This document shows positions 44,210 through 53,946 of a DNA stretch of 64,000 bases, in pieces. How positions within the stretch are numbered: position 1 is the first letter of the stretch; every line of letters begins with the position of its first letter. The stretch comes from Singulisphaera sp. GTDB taxonomy: Bacteria; Planctomycetota; Planctomycetia; Isosphaerales; Isosphaeraceae. The translations under genes and the position numbers were made by a program. Location: contig DAIDJG010000113.1 of NCBI GenBank assembly GCA_027451445.1, positions 51,186 through 115,185 of the forward strand. Reading direction: 5' to 3'. Under the pieces are notes generated by a model. That model searched no databases, was not told where the DNA came from, and saw only the letters and a program-made list of their open reading frames with translations.

Positions 44210-45382
44210 ATGAACCCCGACGACGAGATTTTCCTGAGCGCCTACCTGGACGGCGAGTTGAATCCTCGCGAGCAGCTCCGCGTCGAGTCATTGCTCCGAA
44301 GCGATCCGCGACTCGCCGCCCGGTTGCATCATCTGGCCTCCGTGCGGGAACTCGTCGCCGGCCTCTCTCGACCGCTGCCCCCTCACGACGTGTCGACGAT
44401 GGTCGTCGCCCGTCTGCGGGAACAACAAGAGCGCAGATTCTGGAAACGACCGTTTGGTGGGCGGCCGGCTTCAGTGATCGCCGGCGTGAGCGCCGCGGCA
44501 GCACTCATCCTTATGGTGGTCGGCTTCGCCCTGCGATCGTCCGAGGACCACGCGGTGCGCGGTCCGCTGGCCGCTCGTCATATCGCCACGAACCGGCCAC
44601 AGGCCTCTCTGCCTACACCGGTCGAGGTGTCGACAGTGCGGCCAGCGTCCCCGAACGCGTTGAGTCAACCGCGACACTCCGATCGTTCGACCGAGGATCT
44701 CGCGCTCGCGACTCAGAGTGAAGATCAGTTCCGCCGGATCCTCGACAACCCGAATCTGAAACGAATCTTTATCGTGACGGATCAGATCGGTGGTCGGGCA
44801 TCGGAAAAAGTGAACAAACTTGTCGAGTACATGCCGCGCATCGATTCCACGTTCGCCCGGGTGACGATCGCCGAAGGGATCATCATTGACCCCAAGCATC
44901 CCGGTGAAGCCCAGGTCTTTGCGGTCGCCGTGAACGACCAGGAGTTGAGACAACTCCGCGGTGACCTTCAAAACGCATTTCCTGACGGCAGCGTCGAGGA
45001 AGAACAGCCCGAACCGGCTCTCGTCACACAACTCGCGGATATCGGGCAGGTGAGCATTCTGCCGGGTACGTCGGTGCCCAGGCTCGTATCCTCGTCTCGG
45101 GTTCAGGAGCGAAACGCCTTGAAGGCCGATCGTCCGGTCATCGCTCCAGACCCGCCGGCCGAGGACGACGTCGACGAGCCGGGCATCGAGCGGTATCGCA
45201 GTGCCCCGGCAAACGTCGCCGAGCTCCATCAACCCCCTGGCAGTCCACGACCAGGCCGGGTTGCGGACGAGAAACGGAAGCAAACGCCTGACTTCAGCCG
45301 GAATTCGGTCCGCGTCGCGAGTATTGATCGCATGAGGCGAAACCGGGCCAACATCGTCCTCATCTGGGTCGCATCGCGCTGA
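44210..45382 (+). CDS. Membrane anti-sigma-like regulator
   Basis: 390 residues, 64 nt after the ECF sigma gene. The N-terminus (DEIFLSAYLDGELNPREQLR, LLRSDPRLAARL) is the helical sigma-binding type found in zinc-free anti-sigma proteins. One membrane helix follows at about 92-112 (VIAGVSAAAALILMVVGFAL). The large outer part (about 120-390) contains IDSTFARVTIAEGIIIDPKH and a VFAVAVNDQELRQLRGDL stretch, then a charged, possibly disordered tail. It probably holds the sigma factor at the membrane and releases it on a signal. Confidence 0.82.
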   Translation: MNPDDEIFLSAYLDGELNPREQLRVESLLRSDPRLAARLHHLASVRELVAGLSRPLPPHDVSTMVVARLREQQERRFWKRPFGGRPASVIAGVSAAAALILMVVGFALRSSEDHAVRGPLAARHIATNRPQASLPTPVEVSTVRPASPNALSQPRHSDRSTEDLALATQSEDQFRRILDNPNLKRIFIVTDQIGGRASEKVNKLVEYMPRIDSTFARVTIAEGIIIDPKHPGEAQVFAVAVNDQELRQLRGDLQNAFPDGSVEEEQPEPALVTQLADIGQVSILPGTSVPRLVSSSRVQERNALKADRPVIAPDPPAEDDVDEPGIERYRSAPANVAELHQPPGSPRPGRVADEKRKQTPDFSRNSVRVASIDRMRRNRANIVLIWVASR

Positions 45383-45540
45383 GATCGTTGCGTGACAGCC
45401 AGGGAACACCATCGTAATAAGGGAAGATCGTCCGAGATTCGACCGGCAAGATCCGATGGACTCTCAGCGCCGAGCGTCTCGCCTTCATTCAATCGGACTG
45501 TCAACAATACGGTTTGTGAGCCTGGAGTGATCTGGGTGCG

Positions 45541-45556
45541 GGGGACGATCGTCCCC
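45541..45556. other. 16-bp perfect palindrome in a convergent gap
   Basis: GGGGACGATCGTCCCC, between the convergent anti-sigma and SppA-like genes. Folded, it gives a 6-bp stem with a 4-nt loop. It could end transcription weakly, or be an operator; there is no T run longer than three. Confidence 0.4.
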
Positions 45557-45649
45557 ATTTGATACGAGCGTCACGCTGACTGTTATCCCCGATGTTCTTT
45601 GCTGCCCGTGATTTACAATTTGGCCAACGACTTCATCGGACGTTGCGAC

Positions 45650-46729
45650 TCAGTGTCCCGCCTGGCGTGTCAGCGTGGGATCCGGCTGCCAGAGGTAGAG
45701 GAACGTCGGAAGCTTGGTGCGTTCCAATCCGGGGTAGCTCAGCGGAATCAACTCCGATTGGAGCGGAACGTTGGGGACAATCGCGTAGAGCGAACGAGCC
45801 GGACGCCCTGCGCGTTGGAACAGGATCACTTCGGATCCGCCGATTCCGGCGAGTTTCTCAGCTTCGGCAACCGCGTCGTCGGGGTACCCGAGGGCATCGA
45901 TCATTCGGCGTTCGAGGGCTTTGGTCGCGGGCACGATTCGCCCGTCAGAGATTTGTTTCCAATCGTGGTCGGACATCGAGCGACGTGCACCTCGTACGCG
46001 GGCGGCGAATCGATCACGAAAGCCGTCGGCCATATCCTGGAAGAGGGCTCTGGCCGGCTCTTTCAGCGGGAGCGTCACGGTTCCCATATCGACCAGGTCG
46101 CCCGCCTTCACCGCGTCGGTCCGAACATTAAACGTGGCGAGTGCTTCCTGGAGATTCGCGTGATTAACAATCGTTCCCACGGCGCCCGTGATGCTCGTAG
46201 GCAGCGCGAGGATCCGGTCGCAGCCAACCGCGACGTAGAAGGCTCCGCCGGTCGCAACATCCATCAAGCACGCCACCACGGGTTTATGGGTGCCGACACG
46301 AAAGCGCCGCAGTTCCTCCGCCATCAGGTCCGAGGCTGCCACGCCGCCTCCCGGGCTATTGATGCGCAGGACGACCGCCCGAACCCTCGGGTCTCCGGCC
46401 GCCGCCTCGAGCTTTTCGCGGAAGGAGGCGACGGGGTTCTCACCGACCGAGTACACGCCTGTGAAATTCTGGTTGAGGATCAGCCCATCGATATCCACGA
46501 CGGCGACTCGAGCCGACTCGGCTCCGTGCGCGCCGGCTCGAACCACATTGGGAAGTACCGGTCCCGGGTCAACTGCGGACGGCAGGCGAACGTCGATGCT
46601 CCCCTGGACGCCGGTGGATACGTTGGCCTCGGTCGAAATGTGGCCGGACAAGGGGATGCTGTGGCAGCCCATGGCAGTCAGGCAAACCAGAGCTGCCAGA
46701 AACCACGCTTTTCGGTCTCGCAAATGCAT
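45650..46729 (-). CDS. SppA-like (S49 fold) lipoprotein without the catalytic Ser/Lys
   Basis: 359 residues from ATG 46727-46729. The N-terminus (KAWFLAALVCLTAMGC) looks like a signal with a weak lipobox. The S49/SppA fold is clear: VRAVVLRINSPGGGVAASDL, ATGGAFYVAVGCDRILALPT, SITGAVGTIV and ISDGRIVPATKALERRMIDA. In active SppA the equivalent motif is ASGG with the nucleophile Ser, and the general-base Lys is in a SGxxKD-like motif; here they are ATGG and AGDLVD. This suggests a non-proteolytic paralogue or an altered mechanism. It stands between convergent and divergent neighbours. Confidence 0.85.
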   Translation of the reverse strand: MHLRDRKAWFLAALVCLTAMGCHSIPLSGHISTEANVSTGVQGSIDVRLPSAVDPGPVLPNVVRAGAHGAESARVAVVDIDGLILNQNFTGVYSVGENPVASFREKLEAAAGDPRVRAVVLRINSPGGGVAASDLMAEELRRFRVGTHKPVVACLMDVATGGAFYVAVGCDRILALPTSITGAVGTIVNHANLQEALATFNVRTDAVKAGDLVDMGTVTLPLKEPARALFQDMADGFRDRFAARVRGARRSMSDHDWKQISDGRIVPATKALERRMIDALGYPDDAVAEAEKLAGIGGSEVILFQRAGRPARSLYAIVPNVPLQSELIPLSYPGLERTKLPTFLYLWQPDPTLTRQAGH

Positions 46730-46836
46730 CGTTTGACATCCTTGTCCAACCCAGGCGAGATCCCCCTTCTCCTGGTTATCGGTCAGGACGCAAGGAAACT
46801 TGCCCGACAAATCGTTACGACCGGAAAGGCTTTCCC

Positions 46837-47730
46837 ATGTTAGCCTTCGCTATTCTTCTGACGCTTTCCGTGCCGGGGGCAGCGGATGTCGAGCCGACAC
46901 ATCGTGACAACGAGGTTTATCACGTGCTCCTCAACGAGGGTCTAAAGTTGAAAGGAACGCACGTCGAATTTGATAAGCCTATTTTGATCGATGGCCAGTC
47001 CGCCGACTCCCAGCGCAAGGCATTAGCCCACGTCGCTGGATCCGATTCCCGGCTCGAAGAACTGCTCCGCGATTCGGTCACTGCGCCTTCGGTCCTCAAG
47101 CTGCGTGACGAGACCCTGAAGAACGGCGACGTCATTCGGCGCGGCGATCTCTGGTTCGTCGTTCGCGCGGATCTGGACACCATCAAGCCAGAAGAGTTGA
47201 GCCGTAAACAGGCCGAAGGCAAGCCGGTTTCTGCGGGCAACATGCGTTTCGCAACACACTTGCTTAACGGCGGAGAGCAACTCGATCGAGGGCTGATCGG
47301 CGCTCATCGCAGGAAGGAAAACCACGAGGAGTGGTTCGCTCACATCGACGGGCGCTTGCTCGATCGGATCGAAGTGCGAGCGACGGACCATATTGTCGCG
47401 ACGCGCTCCAAGGACTCGTGGGTCTTCGCGTCGCAAACCGATTCAAGGTTCAATGACGACAAGAGTTATCCCAATCGCTGGCGGGAGCTCGAAGCAAAAG
47501 GAGAGGAATCGAAAGCCAAAGGGTCGCTTTATCCAGGTGGAGCAAGCTATGTCAAGATTAGCCGGCTCGCGGACCCGGCGGGGGCGTTGCTTGTCGAATC
47601 GCATTTCGCGTTTTTGGAGCCACACGCCTGGTTCGATGGCGAGCCAATCTTGCGCTCAAAAATCAATCTCATCGCCCAGGACCAAATCCGTCGCTTGCGG
47701 CGCGACCTTGCGAAGGCGAAGTCACAATAG
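46837..47730 (+). CDS. Exported protein of unknown function
   Basis: 297 residues with a short signal peptide (MLAFAILLTLSVPGAADVEP). AAGG lies about 10 nt before ATG 46837. The body includes YHVLLNEGLKLKGTHVEFDK, LKNGDVIRRGDLWFVVRADL, MRFATHLLNGGEQLDRGLIG and SLYPGGASYVKISRLADPAG, a soluble mix of strands and helices. No domain recognised. It is divergent from the SppA-like gene and about 190 nt before the ABC operon. Confidence 0.7.
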   Translation: MLAFAILLTLSVPGAADVEPTHRDNEVYHVLLNEGLKLKGTHVEFDKPILIDGQSADSQRKALAHVAGSDSRLEELLRDSVTAPSVLKLRDETLKNGDVIRRGDLWFVVRADLDTIKPEELSRKQAEGKPVSAGNMRFATHLLNGGEQLDRGLIGAHRRKENHEEWFAHIDGRLLDRIEVRATDHIVATRSKDSWVFASQTDSRFNDDKSYPNRWRELEAKGEESKAKGSLYPGGASYVKISRLADPAGALLVESHFAFLEPHAWFDGEPILRSKINLIAQDQIRRLRRDLAKAKSQ

Positions 47731-47923
47731 ATGGTAAACTGCGTAATCCTTCGCGACCCGCGCCACGGTTGCGGGCGGGGCCTTTCCTTGCCAAAATGAT
47801 TTCTGTCGCCAATCAGTGTGTCGCCAGGCACCCGAGACGGGAAACCCGGGGCGATCGCTTATTGGACTATTCAAGAGCGCGTTCTACGGTCGAACGGAAC
47901 TCGGAAATCGGATCAGACGACTC

Positions 47924-48880
47924 ATGATCGAGGTGCGGCGACTTTCCAAACGCTATGGGGCTGTGCTCGCCGTCGACGAGATCTCGTTTACGGTCGGGCG
48001 CGGTGAAATCGTCGGGCTGCTCGGCCGGAACGGGGCGGGCAAGACCACGACGATGCGGATTCTGACCACTTACCTGGCGCCGACGAGTGGCCGATCTACG
48101 CTGGCTGGCCACGACGTCCTCGATGAACCGCTCGAAGTGCGACGGCACGTGGGCTACCTCCCCGAGAACGTGCCGCTCTACCCCGAGATGCGGGTCAGGG
48201 AGTACTTGAAATTCCGTGCCAAGCTCAAGGATGTGCCACGATCGAAGCGGCGGACCGCGATCGACCACGTGATCGAACGTTGCAAGCTCGAAGACGTCAG
48301 GGACCGTATTCTCGGCCAGCTTTCGAAGGGCTACCGTCAGCGCGTCGGGTTGGCCGAAGCCATGATCCACGACCCCGACATCCTGATCCTCGACGAGCCC
48401 ACGGCGGGGCTCGACCCGATTCAAATTCGCGAGGTCCGTGCGCTCATCCGCGAACTGGGCGACAAGCATACGATCCTGCTGTCGACGCACATCATGTCCG
48501 AGGTCGAGGCCGTCTGTGGCCGGGTCATCATCATCGCGGAAGGACGCATCGCGCTCGACGATCAGCTCGCCAACCTGCAAACCGAGCCCTCGATCGTGCT
48601 CGAGGCGCGTGGACCTGCGGACGCGATCCGGGGCGCACTCGAGACGACACCGGGCGTCGCGCGGGTGACCGTCACCCAGCGGATGGACGGTTGCGCAACG
48701 TTCGAGGTTCGTACGCACAACGACGCCGACCTCCGCGAAGCCCTGGCCCAGCGGGTTGTGCAAAACGGCTGGCCGCTCCGTCAGCTTGATCGGAAACACA
48801 CCACTCTCGAAGACCGCTTCATCCGGGCTGTGACCGTCGAGACCAGCTCCGAAGTCCAACGCGAACGCGAGGCCGGCTGA
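47924..48880 (+). CDS. ABC transporter ATP-binding protein (GldA-like)
   Basis: 318 residues from ATG 47924; the open frame begins earlier without homology. Walker A LLGRNGAGKTTTMRIL (near residue 36), signature LSKGYRQRVGLAEAM, Walker B DILILDEPTAGLDP and the switch His in LLSTHIMSEVE are intact. The C-terminal domain (about 220-318) is the usual GldA/NatA extension. It is first in an operon with a GldF-like permease, a GldG-like protein and a DUF4340 protein, the ABC-2 type called Gld or auxiliary transport in planctomycetes and Bacteroidetes. Confidence 0.93.
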   Translation: MIEVRRLSKRYGAVLAVDEISFTVGRGEIVGLLGRNGAGKTTTMRILTTYLAPTSGRSTLAGHDVLDEPLEVRRHVGYLPENVPLYPEMRVREYLKFRAKLKDVPRSKRRTAIDHVIERCKLEDVRDRILGQLSKGYRQRVGLAEAMIHDPDILILDEPTAGLDPIQIREVRALIRELGDKHTILLSTHIMSEVEAVCGRVIIIAEGRIALDDQLANLQTEPSIVLEARGPADAIRGALETTPGVARVTVTQRMDGCATFEVRTHNDADLREALAQRVVQNGWPLRQLDRKHTTLEDRFIRAVTVETSSEVQREREAG

Positions 48881-48882
48881 AA

Positions 48883-49647
48883 ATGCGACATGTCCTCACT
48901 CTGACGCGCCGCGAGCTCGGAGCGTACTTCCTCAGCCCGATGGCGTTTTTGATTCTTTTGGCGTTCCAGGCGATCGCGTGCATCAACTTCTGGGACCTGG
49001 TCGACCGGCTGTCGAGACACCAGCAGGGCTTGACCAGCCTCAGCGATCCGATGAACGTCTATGTGTCGGGAAGCACGCCCTTCTGGATCGCGATCCTGGT
49101 CGCCGTACCTGCGCTGACGATGCGGTTGATTGCCGAGGAACGGCGGAGCGGAACAATCGAGACACTCCTGACCATCCCGGTCACTGAAACCGAAGTCGTG
49201 GTCGCGAAATGGCTGGCGGGCCTGATGATGTTCTGGATCATGCTGCTGCCGTTCGTTGTTTACCTGCCGTTCCTGTACTTCCAGGCCAAGTTTTACTTCG
49301 ATGTCGGGCCGCTCATCTCGCTGGCGATCGGGCTTTCCACGCTGGGCATGATGTTCGTCGCAATCGGCGTCTTCTTCAGCTCGTTGACGCGTAACCAGAT
49401 CATCGCGGCGATCTGGACGTTCCTTCTATTGTTCATGTTCATTTTATTGACGATGCTGGTTTATTTCTACGCCGTGTCGGCCCAGTTGAGCTGGGCGGAA
49501 GCGATGCGCTTTGTTGCCGTGCTGAACCAGGTCCAGACCTTCGGCACGGGCCGGCTCGATATCCGATTCGTGTCACTGCATCTCTCGGTCTGCGTGTTCA
49601 TGCTGTACCTCACCGTGAAGGTCCTGGAAACGCGGCGGGCGCAGTGA
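48883..49647 (+). CDS. ABC-2 type permease (GldF-like)
   Basis: 254 residues, beginning 2 nt after the ATPase stop. Six membrane helices are visible (FLSPMAFLILLAFQAIACIN, FWIAILVAVPALTMRLIAEE, WLAGLMMFWIMLLPFVVYLP, LISLAIGLSTLGMMFVAIGV, IIAAIWTFLLLFMFILLTML and the last near 235). The ERRSGTIETLLTIPVTETEV motif between helices 2 and 3 is the ABC-2 hallmark. It forms the channel for the GldA-like ATPase. Substrate unknown. Confidence 0.93.
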   Translation: MRHVLTLTRRELGAYFLSPMAFLILLAFQAIACINFWDLVDRLSRHQQGLTSLSDPMNVYVSGSTPFWIAILVAVPALTMRLIAEERRSGTIETLLTIPVTETEVVVAKWLAGLMMFWIMLLPFVVYLPFLYFQAKFYFDVGPLISLAIGLSTLGMMFVAIGVFFSSLTRNQIIAAIWTFLLLFMFILLTMLVYFYAVSAQLSWAEAMRFVAVLNQVQTFGTGRLDIRFVSLHLSVCVFMLYLTVKVLETRRAQ

Positions 49648-49702
49648 CCAACGCAATTCTCAACGCGCTCCGAGGGAGCCTGAAGGAACCGAGTCGCCTC
49701 TG

Positions 49703-51517
49703 ATGAGAAACCTCGAATACGTCGGACACTTTTTCCAGATGACGGCGGTATGGGTCGGCGGCCTGGTGCTGGCGGCGTTCCTCGTCCTGTTCTGGGCCAT
49801 GCGAGGCGCACCGATCGGCCAGGCGGTCGAGGGCGAAGGGGACGAGTCGCCCCACTCGGGCTATCGCGATCGCGTGATCGCGGCGATGGTCCTGGGCCTG
49901 ATGCTGATTCTCACCGGTGCCTATGTCGCCATGGCTCATGGCGTACGTTGGTCTCTTCCGATCTTTGTGGTCGGCTTCGGCATCGTGCTCTGGTTGATCG
50001 CCGTCAACCGTCGGTATCGGCACGGGAGCCCAGCGCTGCGCCGGACGATCAATATCGCGGACGCGGCGTTGAACGCCGGCCTGCTTGCGGGCGTCTTGAT
50101 CATCGGCAACGTCCTGGCCTTTCGCTACGGTGGCCGCGTCGTCGACTTCACTCGTGAGAAAATGTTCTCACTCGCGTCGCTTTCCGTCAATGAGGTCAAA
50201 GCGCTCGAAAAGCCGGTTCGATTCACGGTCTTCTACGGCAGGAGCCCCTTGGCGGTCCTGGAGATGGCCCGCGTTCAGGATTTGCTCGAACTCTACAAGG
50301 CGGAGAACCCGGCGAACATCACGATCGAGACGATCGACCCTTATCGCGATCGCGACCAGTTTGAGCGGCTCACCAAGCGCGTGCCCGACGTTCAGGTCAA
50401 CAACGAGGGTGGGATCGTCATCGAATACGGCGAGGGTGACGATGCCCAGCGCCTCGTTGTTCCAAACAGCAATCTCTTCGAGTTCCCGAGGCACGACCGA
50501 TTTCAGAAGAACGTGGAGAAGTTCATCTCATCCTTCAATGGCGAGACCGTGGTCACTGCCGCCTTGCGCAAGGTCCGCGAGAAGAAGCGCCCGAGGGTCG
50601 CGTTCATCATCGGCCACGGCGAGCCGTCCACGCAGGATCTCGACGTGCGACAGCCCGGTCTGGGTCTCTGGCGCTCTCGGCTCACGACCATGGGAGACGA
50701 GGTCCTCGACATCAATCTCCTGAACGAAGAGATCCCTCGCGACGTTTCGGTCGCGATCGTCGTGACGGGGAAGAACGCGTTCAAGGAGGACGAGGTTCGG
50801 CTGCTTCGGAAATACCTCGTGGGTGGCGGAAGGCTGCTGATGCTCGTCAGCAATGGGGCTCTGACCGGTCTCGACGACTTCCTCAAGACCTACAACATCA
50901 CGATCGGATCGGGAATGGTCGTTGACCCCAAGTTCAACTACCGTCGCGTGAGCCTGGTGAGCGTGCAAAACCGAGGCGCTGTCCATCATCCCATCGTCGA
51001 TCCGCTGACGACGAGCTCGATCCTGCTCTTCAACGGAACGCCCCTCAACGTCATGGACCCGGCGAAAGGGAAGCCGAATCCGGCCGAGATCGCCACGCCG
51101 ATTTTGCGGACGAGCCCCGCTTCCTGGGCTGAGACGGACTTGAAGAGTCGGCAAGCGACGCAGGGTCCAGACGATCAGAAAGGCCCCTTGACCGTCGGAG
51201 TGGCCGTCACCGATCGGGGCAACCCCGATCAGGGTCAGCCGGAAACGACTCCCCGCCTTGTCGTCTTCGGCAGCGTGGGAATGGCCGAGAACCAGTGGCT
51301 GACCGTCGAGCCCGCCAACCTCGATTTGTTGATGAACGCGGTGAGCTGGTTGCAAGGCCGTCAGGGCGATGTCGGCATCTCGCCCAAGACCCACGAGGAC
51401 TTGCGACTGGCGGTCGACCCGATTTTGCAAGGCCGTCTGATTCTGGTCCCAACGACGATGTCCGTCCTGATCATCGTCAGCCTGGGGCTAATTACGTACG
51501 CGACACGTCGAGAATAA
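49703..51517 (+). CDS. GldG-like ABC-associated membrane protein
   Basis: 604 residues. Four helices occupy the first 140 residues (TAVWVGGLVLAAFLVLFW, VIAAMVLGLMLILTGAYVAM, SLPIFVVGFGIVLWLIAVNR, LNAGLLAGVLIIGNVLAF). The following RVVDFTREKMFSLASLSVNE is the GldG/ABC-extracellular motif. A large outer domain contains PRVAFIIGHGEPSTQDLDVR and VSVAIVVTGKNAFKEDEVRL. A final helix (VPTTMSVLIIVSLGLITYAT) ends it. It works with the GldF-like permease; the outer domain probably contacts the exported component. Confidence 0.88.
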   Translation: MRNLEYVGHFFQMTAVWVGGLVLAAFLVLFWAMRGAPIGQAVEGEGDESPHSGYRDRVIAAMVLGLMLILTGAYVAMAHGVRWSLPIFVVGFGIVLWLIAVNRRYRHGSPALRRTINIADAALNAGLLAGVLIIGNVLAFRYGGRVVDFTREKMFSLASLSVNEVKALEKPVRFTVFYGRSPLAVLEMARVQDLLELYKAENPANITIETIDPYRDRDQFERLTKRVPDVQVNNEGGIVIEYGEGDDAQRLVVPNSNLFEFPRHDRFQKNVEKFISSFNGETVVTAALRKVREKKRPRVAFIIGHGEPSTQDLDVRQPGLGLWRSRLTTMGDEVLDINLLNEEIPRDVSVAIVVTGKNAFKEDEVRLLRKYLVGGGRLLMLVSNGALTGLDDFLKTYNITIGSGMVVDPKFNYRRVSLVSVQNRGAVHHPIVDPLTTSSILLFNGTPLNVMDPAKGKPNPAEIATPILRTSPASWAETDLKSRQATQGPDDQKGPLTVGVAVTDRGNPDQGQPETTPRLVVFGSVGMAENQWLTVEPANLDLLMNAVSWLQGRQGDVGISPKTHEDLRLAVDPILQGRLILVPTTMSVLIIVSLGLITYATRRE

Positions 51518-51560
51518 AGCAATCCTTGCTATTTCGGATACCGTCTCCAAGAGTGACGCG

Positions 51561-53888
51561 ATGAAGAAGCATCACAAAACCCATATCCTGCTGATTTTGT
51601 TCGTCACCGGGCTTTTCGCTCTCTGGTGGGCCGATGTGGGTGGTCCTCCGACGGAGAGCGAGTCGGCGTTCGTATTGCCGGCACTCAGAAAGCCGGACGC
51701 GAAATCGGTTCGGCGCATCGTCATCGAAAGCCCCAAGGGGACCGTCGCGTTCGAGCGCACGGAGGACGACGACTGGCAGATGAAGGAGCCCTCCGACGTC
51801 GCGGCCAACTCCGCGATGGTGAAGACGCTGCTTGGCAACCTGACGAAGTTGATGCCCTCCGAACAAGCCGGGAAAATTCAGGATTCGGGCGATCAATTCG
51901 GTTTTGCCAGCCCCGCAGCGACCATCAAGATTTTCGCCGAGGATTCGAAGACGCTGCTCACCGGCCTGGAAATCGGTGCGCCGGTCCAGGGGTTCAAGGA
52001 TGAACGCTATGTTCGGCCCCTGGGGGAGAAACGCATCGAGGTCGTGGATAGTCGGCTCTTGAGCCAGGTCGAGTTGCCACCCATCGATTGGCGGGAGAAA
52101 ACCCTCTTCGATGTTCCGTCGTTCTACGTTGCCCGCCTGACCGTCACGGGACCCGGGCGCGAATTGACCATTCAGCGCGAAGAGGCTCACTGGGAGATTC
52201 TGAATCCGATCCAGGCACCCGCCGATGACGAGAAGGTCGAAGGGATCGTCGCGGAGCTTTCATCGCTGCGTGTGGCCGACGGCGAAAAGGGATTCGTGGC
52301 TGATAACGCCGCCAACCTGGCACCGTACGGCCTCGACAAGCCGGACATGGTCGTCACGCTCAAACAGAAAGCGGAGTCACGGCCCGATCAAGTGATGCTC
52401 GTGGGCAAGGAGGTCCCCGACAAACCTGACCACCGGTACGCGAAACGCGCGAACCAGGACGACGTGGTGATGATCGACGCGAAGGGCCTCCTCGACCTGG
52501 GCAAGAAACCCAACGCCTACCGCAGCCTGAAAATCGCGGATGTGACTCCCGGCAAGTGCTCGTTCATGACGTTTCAGTTGTCGGGCAAGACGATCAAGCT
52601 GTCGCACGGCGCCGACGGTTGGGAGCAACTCGAACCGCTCCGCCAAAAGGCGGACGCCACCACGGTGACCAACTTTCTTCAACGCCTCTCACAGCTATAC
52701 ACGACGGAGTACCTCGATCCGAGCCAGGTCAACGAGCCGACCCTCGACCCGCCGGTTGTGGCGATCAAGGTCTGGCAATTCGAGGGGAATGAGAAGCCCC
52801 CCGCCACGGCTCCCAGCGAACCGACGGGCGCGCCTCGCGTGAATCTTCGCCTGGGCCGGATCGACGCGATTCGCAAGTCGATCTACGGTCAAATTGAGGG
52901 CGACAGGTCGATTCTCGCACTTCCCGAAGCGTTCCGGGAAGTCGTTCCGAAGAACGAGCTCACCTTCCGAGATCGCACGCTTCTCACGATCGGCGCGACG
53001 GAGTTCAGTCACCTGACCGTGGTCCAGGGCAAAACCAAGTATGAAATCCAGGCGCCGAACACGCCTGGGACTTCGCTTCACTGGCAATTAACGGAACCGG
53101 TTACCGGACAGGCGGACGACGAACAGGTCACGAAGGCGGTGCTTCTGATCGGTAACCTGCGGGCGTCGGAGTTCGTCACACTCGACATGGGTGACGGGAA
53201 GGCCTACGGGCTCGATGAGCCCGGCCTCACGATCACCTGGACGCTACACAAAGAAGCGGAGAAGGGCAAAGCGGATTCGACGGGAACCTTGCGAATCGGA
53301 TCGCCGATCAAGGGGACCGACCTCTACTACGCGAACCTGTCCGGGAGCGCGATGGTCTTCAAGCTCACGTCCGAGTTCGTCCAACCGTTTTTCGGCGAGT
53401 TCCGTGATCATCGCGTGCTGACATTCGAACCGTCGCGCGTGCAGCGCATTGTGTTCCGCTGGCCCGGCCGGTGGCTCTCACTCGTGCCCACGATCGAACA
53501 AAAGGGGCTTCCCCCGAAGTGGCATTCCGAGTTCGGGCAAGACACGACGGGTTTTGACGTCTCGAAAATCAACGCACTGATCGAGCAACTCGCCAAGCTT
53601 CAGACCGACCATTTTGTTCAATACTACGGACTGTTTACCGAGGCCTACGGTCTCACGCCGCCGCGCGTGAGTGTCGAATTCCAGTTCGACGGTCAGTCCA
53701 AGAAGGTGCTCCGCGTCGGCAACCAGAGTGAAAGCGGCCCACTCTATGCCACCACGGAAAACAGCAACGCCGGCACGGTCTTTACACTCTCCGGTCCAGC
53801 CTGGGTGGAGCTCACCAAGGCGCCGAAGCGCGCAGATGACCTTCCGGATCAGGTCTTTCAGATGCCGGCGCAGGGCCAATCGAAGTAG
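51561..53888 (+). CDS. DUF4340 protein of the Gld-type ABC operon
   Basis: 775 residues. An N-terminal anchor (THILLILFVTGLFALWWADV) is followed by three or more repeats of the DUF4340 kind: KSVRRIVIESPKGTVAFERT, DDEKVEGIVAELSSLRVADG, LAPYGLDKPDMVVTLKQKAE, ADDEQVTKAVLLIGNLRASE, KAYGLDEPGLTITWTLHKEA and TEAYGLTPPRVSVEFQFDGQ. DUF4340 proteins are regularly encoded after GldG in such operons and face outside. It is the last gene of the operon, ending just before the 161-bp hairpin element. Confidence 0.9.
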   Translation: MKKHHKTHILLILFVTGLFALWWADVGGPPTESESAFVLPALRKPDAKSVRRIVIESPKGTVAFERTEDDDWQMKEPSDVAANSAMVKTLLGNLTKLMPSEQAGKIQDSGDQFGFASPAATIKIFAEDSKTLLTGLEIGAPVQGFKDERYVRPLGEKRIEVVDSRLLSQVELPPIDWREKTLFDVPSFYVARLTVTGPGRELTIQREEAHWEILNPIQAPADDEKVEGIVAELSSLRVADGEKGFVADNAANLAPYGLDKPDMVVTLKQKAESRPDQVMLVGKEVPDKPDHRYAKRANQDDVVMIDAKGLLDLGKKPNAYRSLKIADVTPGKCSFMTFQLSGKTIKLSHGADGWEQLEPLRQKADATTVTNFLQRLSQLYTTEYLDPSQVNEPTLDPPVVAIKVWQFEGNEKPPATAPSEPTGAPRVNLRLGRIDAIRKSIYGQIEGDRSILALPEAFREVVPKNELTFRDRTLLTIGATEFSHLTVVQGKTKYEIQAPNTPGTSLHWQLTEPVTGQADDEQVTKAVLLIGNLRASEFVTLDMGDGKAYGLDEPGLTITWTLHKEAEKGKADSTGTLRIGSPIKGTDLYYANLSGSAMVFKLTSEFVQPFFGEFRDHRVLTFEPSRVQRIVFRWPGRWLSLVPTIEQKGLPPKWHSEFGQDTTGFDVSKINALIEQLAKLQTDHFVQYYGLFTEAYGLTPPRVSVEFQFDGQSKKVLRVGNQSESGPLYATTENSNAGTVFTLSGPAWVELTKAPKRADDLPDQVFQMPAQGQSK

Positions 53889-53946
53889 CGCGACCTGGGG
53901 CCCGTGCACCATTCCGTTTGACGAATCCCAGCGGCTGCAACGATTG

